Assembly (NCBI RefSeq): GCF_041051975.1
Contig: NZ_CP163435.1
Location: forward strand, 9,949,982-10,013,981
Direction of reading: 5' to 3'
DNA length: 64,000 nucleotides
Source: Streptomyces sp. R21
GTDB taxonomy: Bacteria; Actinomycetota; Actinomycetes; Streptomycetales; Streptomycetaceae
Part shown: positions 58,629 to 64,000 of the stretch, one piece after another
How the letters are laid out: the number at the start of each line of letters is the position of its first letter
Position numbering within the stretch: position 1 is the stretch's first letter
The notes under the pieces: generated by a model
The model's input: the letters and a program-made list of their open reading frames with translations, nothing else
Told to the model about the DNA's origin: nothing
Database searches by the model: none
Made by a program: the position numbers and the translations under genes

Positions 58629-59933
58629 TCATCCGTCAGTTTCCGGTCCGGTCGCTTTCGTATCTCCTGTGCGTCGTCGGCGTGCATGAACGTTTGATGC
58701 CGTCTCTCTTGGGGGCGTGGGCGTGTCGTTGGGACGCATGCTGACCAGGCTGGCGACGAGCAGCAGAGCGCTCCCGATGTAGAAGGGGGCGCGCAGCCCG
58801 AAGGAGTCGGCTTCTAGACCCGCGAGGGCTGCGCCGAGCGTGGTGCCGGCGCCGATGACCATCTGGTAGGCCATGCCGACGCGCCCCAGTAGGTGAGTCG
58901 GCACCATTGCCTGGCGGAGGGACACTGCTGTCACGTTCCATGCCAGGTTCGCCGCTCCGTACGCGGCAATGCACGCTCCGGCGAGGAGGCCCGAGGAGGC
59001 CGCGCCGGCGGCCACTGCGGTCCCAGCAGTGGCCGTGGCAGTCAGCCGCAGAACTCTCGGGGTTCCGAAGCGGGCGTTCAGTCGAGGGGTCGCCATCGCC
59101 CCCGCTATTCCTCCGATGGCGAAGGAGGCGACCAAGAGGGCGAAGCCGATGCTGGTCAGGCCCAGGATCTGCTGGGCGTAGAGCACCAGAATGGCGATGA
59201 GGCCACCGCCTACAAGGTTGCTGATCCCGGACGTCAGGCAGAGGCGACGCAGCAGTGGCTGCTGCCAGAGCCAGCGCACCCCCTGAGTCGTGTCACCGAG
59301 CAACCTCCTCCCAGGGTTCGGTGCGGTTTGCGGCTGTAGCCGGAAGTCTCCGCTCAGCATCAGGGCCAGTGAGGCAGCGGCCGCAAAGGAGACCGCATCA
59401 ACGGCGAAGGGAAGTGCGGCAGCGATGCCGAAGAGCAGCGCGCCCAGTGGGGTGCCGAGGAGGGTGTCGGTGATGAGAGAACCGGACTGCAGACGGGCGT
59501 TGGCGAGCGTCAGCTCATGGGAGGCGACCAGCGACGGCACGATGCCTGACCAGGCTCCGTTGTAGAGGGTCTGTCCGAGGCCGAGAAGGAAACCGATGCC
59601 GGTCAGCAAGAGGATTGTCATCCCGTGCGCCGCCACCGCGATGGCGAGTACCGCGACGATCACGGTTCGGGCAGCGTCGACGACCCACAGGATGCGGCGA
59701 CGGTCGAAGCGGTCCGCTATGGCGCCCGAGAGGAGGCCGAACAGCAGGAGGGGCAGTTGTTCTGCCACGTACACGAAGGCGACCTGGCGAGGGTCGGAGG
59801 TGAGCTGAGCCGCGAGGAGCGGCAGAGCGACGAAGCGCATTCCGTCGCCGAGGCTGGAGACCATGACCGAAGCCCAGATGCGCTGGAAGTTCGGCCCGAG
59901 CTTCGTACGGGAGGTGCCCCTGGGTAAGAACAT
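58629..59933 (-). CDS. MFS transporter (multidrug/macrolide efflux type)
   Basis: 434 residues from ATG 59933. Twelve hydrophobic helices; the N-half loop SGAIADRFDRRRILWVVDAA and the VPTHLLGRVGMAYQMVIGAG segment are typical of the MFS_3/MefA-like macrolide efflux branch. The C-terminus is Arg-rich and cytoplasmic. It is divergent from a TetR gene with alternating GAAC/GTTC half-sites between, a classic inducible drug-efflux arrangement. Confidence 0.87.
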   Translation of the reverse strand: MFLPRGTSRTKLGPNFQRIWASVMVSSLGDGMRFVALPLLAAQLTSDPRQVAFVYVAEQLPLLLFGLLSGAIADRFDRRRILWVVDAARTVIVAVLAIAVAAHGMTILLLTGIGFLLGLGQTLYNGAWSGIVPSLVASHELTLANARLQSGSLITDTLLGTPLGALLFGIAAALPFAVDAVSFAAAASLALMLSGDFRLQPQTAPNPGRRLLGDTTQGVRWLWQQPLLRRLCLTSGISNLVGGGLIAILVLYAQQILGLTSIGFALLVASFAIGGIAGAMATPRLNARFGTPRVLRLTATATAGTAVAAGAASSGLLAGACIAAYGAANLAWNVTAVSLRQAMVPTHLLGRVGMAYQMVIGAGTTLGAALAGLEADSFGLRAPFYIGSALLLVASLVSMRPNDTPTPPRETASNVHARRRRTGDTKATGPETDG

Positions 59934-59963
59934 GAACTAGACTCTGGTTCGCGTTTTGGGAAC
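59934..59963. promoter_or_regulatory. Alternating GAAC/GTTC half-sites, TetR operator candidate
   Basis: GAAC (59934), GTTC (59947) and GAAC (59960) recur every 13 bp, forming two overlapping inverted repeats GAAC-N9-GTTC and GTTC-N9-GAAC between the MFS and TetR starts. Confidence 0.5.
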
Positions 59964-59978
59964 ATGTCAAGGAGTTCG

Positions 59979-60593
59979 ATGGCTGAGCAGGTGAACAAGC
60001 CGCAGCAGCAACGCAGTCGAGAGAAGGTCGCCCGCATCCTTGAAGTGACAGCTGCTCTGTTGGAGACGACTTCATACGACGATCTGGGCACCAAGCTGAT
60101 CGCTGCCGAGGCGGGGGTATCGGTCGGCGTGCTGTACCGGTACTTCGCTGACAAGGAAGCGATCGTCGCCTCGCTGGTGCGCAGTTGGCTGCAGCTGGAC
60201 GTGCAGATCGCCGAGCGGGTCACAACCGGGCCTCTGCCTGAACGCTCACAGGACCTGCTGGAGAAGCTTGTTTCCGCCTACGCCGACCGCTTCCGCAAGG
60301 AGCCCGGCTACCGCCGGGTCTGGTATCAGGGGCCGCGCATCGCGTCGTTGCGAGCCGACACTCAGCAGGCCGACCGGGAGATCGCTGACCGGGTGCACGG
60401 GGCGCTCGTGCGCGGGTACGCGATGCCGGACACTGACGAGTCGCGTCGTCGGGGCCGACTTGCTGTCGAGGTCGGAAGCAACCTGCTTGACCTCGCCTTC
60501 CGCGATGACCCCATGGGAGACGCGGAAATCCTGGCCGACGCAGCACTCATGATGGATCGATACCTCTTCGCGCCACCGACCAGCTCGCGTTGA
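59979..60593 (+). CDS. TetR-family regulator
   Basis: 204 residues from ATG 59979, preceded by AAGGAG. HTH: LGTKLIAAEAGVSVGVLYRY followed by FADKEAIVASLV; the C-terminal domain has a PGYRRVWYQGPRIASLRAD helix. Divergent to the MFS transporter and its probable repressor. Confidence 0.87.
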   Translation: MAEQVNKPQQQRSREKVARILEVTAALLETTSYDDLGTKLIAAEAGVSVGVLYRYFADKEAIVASLVRSWLQLDVQIAERVTTGPLPERSQDLLEKLVSAYADRFRKEPGYRRVWYQGPRIASLRADTQQADREIADRVHGALVRGYAMPDTDESRRRGRLAVEVGSNLLDLAFRDDPMGDAEILADAALMMDRYLFAPPTSSR

Positions 60594-60620
60594 GGTCAGT
60601 TACTGCAATGACGATCTCGG

Positions 60621-60665
60621 TGCGGTGCGGTGCCGTGCCGTGCCGTGCCGTGCCGTGCCGTGCCG
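60621..60665. repeat. Pentanucleotide microsatellite (TGCSG)9
   Basis: Two TGCGG units followed by seven perfect TGCCG units, starting 28 bases after the TetR stop. A slippage-prone tract comparable with the (GAGCT)6 array at 33041. Confidence 0.9.
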
Positions 60666-60752
60666 GTCACCGCCTTCCGGCGACAGCCGCCGCCCGCGCG
60701 GATGTCTCTTCGGTCGAGGCAGTCAGCTCCGCGGCGGTGATCGTACTGTCGC

Positions 60753-61004
60753 TCACGGTCGTGATCGTAGCGATGGGGCGCCCAGGTCGGTTGTGGTGTG
60801 GGGCTGCGACCCCCGGTCGATTTGAGCGAGTTTCCCCGCGGCGCCGGCAAGGCTGACCTTGAGTCCTTCGACTTCGCCGAGCCGGCCTTCCCGCTCGGCT
60901 TCGGCGATGCGGGCGATCAGGTTGTCGTCGATCTCGACCAGCCGTGCCCGTGGCGCACCCTGAAGCGACCCAGGCGCCTGCCTTCGCCTCGTGTCCGGCA
61001 TTAC
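60753..61004 (-). pseudogene. Integrase C-terminal tail remnant
   Basis: Minus strand: ARLVEIDDNLIARIAEAERE, GRLGEVEGLKVSLAGAAGKL and AQIDRGSQP. Streptomyces site-specific integrases often end with EGWLGEVEGLxVSLAxAxxKLAQ, so this is probably the last 60-70 residues of one. The catalytic domain is absent. Confidence 0.6.
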
Positions 61005-61006
61005 TT

Positions 61007-61049
61007 GGCTAGCCACATGATTGCTGTTACCTTGATTATGTGGCCAGCC
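61007..61049. promoter_or_regulatory. MarR-type operator upstream of the quinone oxidoreductase
   Basis: GGCTAGCCACAT (61007-61018) and ATGTGGCCAGCC (61038-61049) form an inverted repeat with one mismatch. The first arm also contains the perfect palindrome TGGCTAGCCA. It lies 34 bases before the first gene of an operon ending in a MarR gene. Confidence 0.65.
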
Positions 61050-61082
61050 ACGCTTTTGGTGGCCGAAGGGAATGGAGTCATC

Positions 61083-61988
61083 ATGAAAGCAATCGTTTTC
61101 GACCGGTTTGGCGGCCCGGACGTGCTGCGCGAGGCGGATATCGAGGTCCCGCGGCCCGGCCCCGGCCAGGTCCGGGTCCGTGTGAAGGCCGCCGGGCTGA
61201 ACGCGCTGGACGGCAAGATGCGCGCCGGGATGCTGGAGGCCGTCCGTCCGACGACGTTCCCTGCCGTCCCCGGTGGCGAGCTCGCGGGCGTGGTGGACGC
61301 GCTGGGGGAGGGCGTGAGTGAGGTGCAGGTTGGCGATGAGGTGGTGGGCTGGTCGGACACCGGCTCGTACGCCCAGTACGCGCTGGCCACCACCGTGGCC
61401 GCCAAGCCCGCCGGCCTCGACTGGCAGCACGCGGTCGCGCTGCCGGTGGCCGGCGAGACGGCCGAGCGGGTCCTGAGCCTGCTGGGAGTCGCCGCTGGGG
61501 AGACCGTGCTGATGCACGGCGCGTCCGGAGCGGTCGGAACCCTGGCGGTCCAGCTCGCCACGGCCCGCGGAGCCCGGGTGATTGCCACCGCGGGCCCCTC
61601 CAACCAGGACTACCTCACCTCGCTCGGCGCAACCGCGACCGTGTACGGCGACGGTCTGGTCGAGCGGGTGCGAGCGCTGGCCCCCGACGGCGTGGACGCG
61701 GTGTTCGACCTGGCCGGGAAGGGAGCCCTGGAGGACTCCATCACCCTGCGGGGCGGCACCGACCGCATCGTCACCATCGCCGACTTCGGTGCACGGCAGC
61801 TGGGCATCACCTTCTCCCAGGGGGCCCAGGAATACTCGTCTGCCCGCTTGGCCGCCTTGGCCCAGGATGCCGCGGCCGGCAAGCTCGTCACCACCGTCAC
61901 TGCCTATCCGCTCGACCAGGCGGCCACGGCCCAGCAGGTCAGCGACGCCGGGCATGTGCGGGGCAAGCTCGTGCTGACCGTCGACTGA
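61083..61988 (+). CDS. NADPH quinone oxidoreductase (zinc-free MDR)
   Basis: 301 residues from ATG 61083. KAIVFDRFGGPDVLREADIE, VKAAGLNALDGKMRAG, FPAVPGGELAGVVDALGEGV and the Rossmann HGASGAVGTLAVQLATARGA mark a zeta-crystallin-like reductase without zinc ligands. It begins a three-gene unit with an Old Yellow Enzyme and a MarR regulator, fitting response to quinones or other electrophiles. Confidence 0.88.
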   Translation: MKAIVFDRFGGPDVLREADIEVPRPGPGQVRVRVKAAGLNALDGKMRAGMLEAVRPTTFPAVPGGELAGVVDALGEGVSEVQVGDEVVGWSDTGSYAQYALATTVAAKPAGLDWQHAVALPVAGETAERVLSLLGVAAGETVLMHGASGAVGTLAVQLATARGARVIATAGPSNQDYLTSLGATATVYGDGLVERVRALAPDGVDAVFDLAGKGALEDSITLRGGTDRIVTIADFGARQLGITFSQGAQEYSSARLAALAQDAAAGKLVTTVTAYPLDQAATAQQVSDAGHVRGKLVLTVD

Positions 61989-62031
61989 GCACGCCCGCCC
62001 ACCGCCTCCCCACGACCACTTGCTGCCTTTA

Positions 62032-62051
62032 CGGTGACCGGCCGGTCACCG
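62032..62051. promoter_or_regulatory. Perfect 20-bp palindrome before the OYE gene
   Basis: CGGTGACCGGCCGGTCACCG is fully self-complementary and lies 20 bases before the ATG of the Old Yellow Enzyme, between genes 1 and 2 of the operon. It could be an internal operator or an attenuating hairpin. Confidence 0.6.
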
Positions 62052-62071
62052 CTAGATCGAAGGAACCCCTC

Positions 62072-63133
62072 ATGCTGGATTCCCTGTGGACGCCGACCAC
62101 TCTTGGCGGGATGTCTTTGAGGCACCGCCTGGTCATGGCCCCCATGACCCGTGACCGCGCCACACCCGAAGGCGTACCGACCGAGCTGAACGCCCAGTAC
62201 TACGCCCAGCGGGCCTCGCACGCGCTCGTCATCAGCGAGGGAACGCAGCCCTCCGCCGACGGCCAGGGCTACCTCTTGACCCCCGGCCTCCACCACGACG
62301 AGCAGATCGCCGGGTGGCGGAAGGTCACCGACGCCGTGCACGCGGCCGACGGCCGGATCGTCATCCAGCTGATGCACACCGGACGCATCGCCCACCCCGA
62401 CAACACCCCCCACGGCCGCCAGCCGGTCGCCCCTTCGGCGATCAGGCCGCAGGGCGCGATGTTCACCGCGTCCGGACCCCAGGAGATGCCGACCCCTCGT
62501 GCTCTGTCGACGCAGCAGGTCGCGGCGACCGTCGACGACTTCCGCCGCGCCGCGGCGGGCGCCATCGCGGCAGGCGCCGACGGCGTGGAGATCCACGGCG
62601 CCAACGGCTACCTGGTGCACCAGTTCCTGTCCGACAACACCAACCAGCGCACCGACCTCTACGGCGGGTCCATCGAGAACCGCATCCGCTTCGCCGTCGA
62701 GGTCGCCGCAGCCGTGGCCGACGAGATCGGCGCCGAGCGCACCGGTATCCGTATCTCCCCCGCAAACCCCTACAACGACATCGCCGAGTCCGACACCGCC
62801 GAGCTGTATCCGGCGCTCCTCGACGCCCTCAGCCCGCTCGGCCTCGCCTACCTCCACGTGATGCACGCGGGTGACGAGGCTCTGCTGGGCACCCTGCGTG
62901 CGCTGTGGCCGACCACGCTGATCCTCAACCGGGCCGGCACCGACCTGCCCACCCGCGCGAAGGACATCGATCACGGCACGGCCGACCTCGTCTCCGTCGG
63001 CGCCCTCGCGCTCGCCAACCCGGACCTGGTCGAGCGGCTCCGCGCCGGCGCGCCGCTGAACACTCCCGACCCGGCGACCTTCTATGGCGGCGGAGCGGCC
63101 GGCTACACCGACTACCCCACCCACACCGGCTGA
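62072..63133 (+). CDS. Old Yellow Enzyme family alkene reductase
   Basis: 353 residues. FMN TIM barrel of the NemA type: SLRHRLVMAPMTRDRATPEG, VIQLMHTGRIAHPDNTP, EIHGANGYLVHQFLSDNTNQ (His and Asn that bind the activating carbonyl), RTDLYGGSIENRIRF and C-terminal ADLVSVGALALANPDLVERL. It reduces activated C=C bonds of enones and nitro compounds using NAD(P)H. The MarR gene follows after 11 bases. Confidence 0.92.
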   Translation: MLDSLWTPTTLGGMSLRHRLVMAPMTRDRATPEGVPTELNAQYYAQRASHALVISEGTQPSADGQGYLLTPGLHHDEQIAGWRKVTDAVHAADGRIVIQLMHTGRIAHPDNTPHGRQPVAPSAIRPQGAMFTASGPQEMPTPRALSTQQVAATVDDFRRAAAGAIAAGADGVEIHGANGYLVHQFLSDNTNQRTDLYGGSIENRIRFAVEVAAAVADEIGAERTGIRISPANPYNDIAESDTAELYPALLDALSPLGLAYLHVMHAGDEALLGTLRALWPTTLILNRAGTDLPTRAKDIDHGTADLVSVGALALANPDLVERLRAGAPLNTPDPATFYGGGAAGYTDYPTHTG

Positions 63134-63144
63134 GGAACCGAACC

Positions 63145-63624
63145 ATGCCCACCCCCGACCCCCGCATCCCCACGACGGCCGGCGCAGGACCGATGAGCTA
63201 CGCGATCTTCCAGCTCGCCCGCACCCACCGCGCCTACGCCGCCACCCTGCTGCGCGAGATGGACCTGCATCCCGGACAGGAACTGCTGCTGATGCACCTT
63301 CTTGACCGGGACGGCCAGTCCCAGTCCGAGCTGCTCGAATGCCTCGGCGTGGATCACTCCACCATCTCCAAGGCGCTACGCCGCATGCAGGACGCCGGCC
63401 TGGTCATCCGGGAGCCGGCCGCACATGACCGGCGCGTCATGGTGGTCCACCTCACCGACAAGGGCCGGGCGATGCGCGAGCCCATCGCGGCCCTGTGGCA
63501 GGCCCTGGAGGAGACCTCCGCCCGGCATCTGTCGGAGCAGCAGGCGGAGTCCTTCGTGGAGACCGCCTACGCCATCACCGAGGCGATCAGCAGCCGCGCG
63601 CTGCCGCAAGAAGAGTCCGCGTGA
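63145..63624 (+). CDS. MarR-family regulator
   Basis: 159 residues from ATG 63145. Winged helix: QELLLMHLLDRDGQSQSELL, GVDHSTISKALRRMQDAGLV and HDRRVMVVHLTDKGRAMREP. It is the last gene of the quinone oxidoreductase-OYE-MarR operon and probably represses it through the inverted repeat at 61007-61049. No sensing Cys is visible near the N-terminus, so a phenolic or enone ligand is more likely than thiol oxidation. Confidence 0.9.
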   Translation: MPTPDPRIPTTAGAGPMSYAIFQLARTHRAYAATLLREMDLHPGQELLLMHLLDRDGQSQSELLECLGVDHSTISKALRRMQDAGLVIREPAAHDRRVMVVHLTDKGRAMREPIAALWQALEETSARHLSEQQAESFVETAYAITEAISSRALPQEESA

Positions 63625-63629
63625 CTCCC

Positions 63630-63700
63630 CGGTGTGCACCCCCTGCCCGCGTACGCCACACCCCACGTGAAAAGGGGCACGCGGACGGGGGTGCACACCG
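63630..63700 (+). terminator. Long stem-loop terminator of the MarR operon
   Basis: CGGTGTGCACCCCC (63630-63643) and GGGGGTGCACACCG (63687-63700) are perfect 14-bp complements starting five bases after the MarR stop, with an inner CGCGT/ACGCG stem. Confidence 0.75.
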
Positions 63701-63920
63701 TCCCGCATGCGGCGCGACCACGTTCAGGTCGGCCGTATCGCCCACGCCGTCGCGGCTGCCTTCGGACGCGGCATGCGGCACGCGGCGGCGCGGCGCACTA
63801 CGGATCCGCCCCCACGGCCCGCCTCCATTGCCCCGCCCGGCGCTCAGGCGCCCATGGCTGCAGCCACCTCTGCCTCGCCCACCAAGCCCCCTCCCCCTGC
63901 CCTCCCCTCGCTCCTGACCT

Positions 63921-63957
63921 GGTGACTCCTCCTCGGCGTGAGCGCCGGGGCTTCTTG
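63921..63957 (-). mobile_element. Right end of an IS200/IS605-type element with terminal hairpin
   Basis: On the minus strand, directly after a stop codon at 63958, the sequence GAAGCCCCGGCG-CTCA-CGCCGAGG-AGGAGTCAC forms an 8-bp hairpin and ends in GAGTCAC. This resembles the RE of tnpB-carrying IS605 elements, where the hairpin is also the 3' end of the omega-RNA. The boundary is about 63921, and 63900-63920 would be the flanking guide-position sequence. 63701-63920 shows no gene. Confidence 0.6.
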
Positions 63958-64000
63958 CTATGCCGGTGGGGCGTCGCGACGGGCCAGCCCGGCCCGTAGA
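63958..64000 (-). CDS. 3' end of a putative tnpB (window edge)
   Basis: Thirteen codons, LRAGLARRDAPPA then TAG, enter from the right edge on the minus strand. Position directly before the IS605-like end hairpin suggests the C-terminus of a TnpB nuclease. The tail itself is too short to prove identity. Confidence 0.45.
   Translation of the reverse strand, partial: LRAGLARRDAPPA

Overview
The window is about 70% GC, with dense antisense open frames, GTG/ATG starts preceded by GGAGG-type sites, Tat and lipobox signal peptides, an LAxTG wall-sorting signal, and actinobacterial families (DUF6233, DUF6884, PucR, RICIN-linked secreted hydrolases, TnsA-like and IS110/IS5/Tn3 remnants). All of this points to a Streptomyces or close relative. 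The many decayed genes, transposase fragments and small regulator-plus-enzyme cassettes suggest a chromosome arm or other accessory region; this is inference. No rRNA, tRNA or CRISPR array was seen.

Layout. 0-7.4 kb: an IS110 transposase at the edge, a 5'-truncated wall-anchored glycosidase, an intact secreted GH43 enzyme and an SGNH/ricin-domain hydrolase. Next comes a broken sugar locus: a GH3 remnant and a truncated solute-binding lipoprotein, diverging around two identical GAAGCGCTTC operators. 7.5-12.8 kb: an ACT-like protein, a class M sirtuin (SirTM) coupled to a zinc macrodomain protein, then MoaF-like, tandem SnoaL and DsbA-like genes, with a divergent AraC regulator. 13.7-17.1 kb: a membrane fatty-acid desaturase and its ferredoxin-type reductase, with a divergent PucR regulator. 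17.6-29 kb: a Trx-like protein, hydrolase/TetR, lipoprotein, an ABC-2 exporter with MerR, MFS, SDR and ArsR genes, separated by remnants (IS5, DUF6884, EEP nuclease, Tn3, resolvase). 29-36.7 kb: epimerase, DUF998 (nonsense-interrupted), aldo/keto reductase/TetR, TnsA remnants, alpha/beta hydrolase and a HTH regulator. 37-44 kb: AraC, two YjbR/MmcQ proteins, RarA, PadR/quinone oxidoreductase, SnoaL, and an intact 937-bp IS5 element with CTAG target duplications.

44.4-49.2 kb: an ABC exporter pair followed by a 601-residue protein that fuses a squalene/phytoene-synthase-like domain to a cis-prenyltransferase domain, then LysR/DUF1330. I regard this cassette and the SirTM-macrodomain pair as the most interesting systems here. 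50-58.5 kb: a RHH/Fic-like toxin-antitoxin pair, an uncharacterised two-TM protein, a mosaic of integrase, aminotransferase and ATP-grasp fragments, a frameshifted HTH/TPR regulator, an MmpS-like lipoprotein, DUF1003 and a Ku remnant. 58.6-64 kb: MFS/TetR, an integrase tail, and a quinone oxidoreductase / Old Yellow Enzyme / MarR operon. The 3' end of an IS200/IS605-type tnpB with its terminal hairpin lies at the edge.

A recurring architecture is a divergent regulator-enzyme pair with a visible palindromic operator between them: LacI-type, PucR, TetR (x3), MerR, ArsR, PadR, LysR and MarR. Most units look like autonomous, ligand-induced stress or detoxification cassettes.
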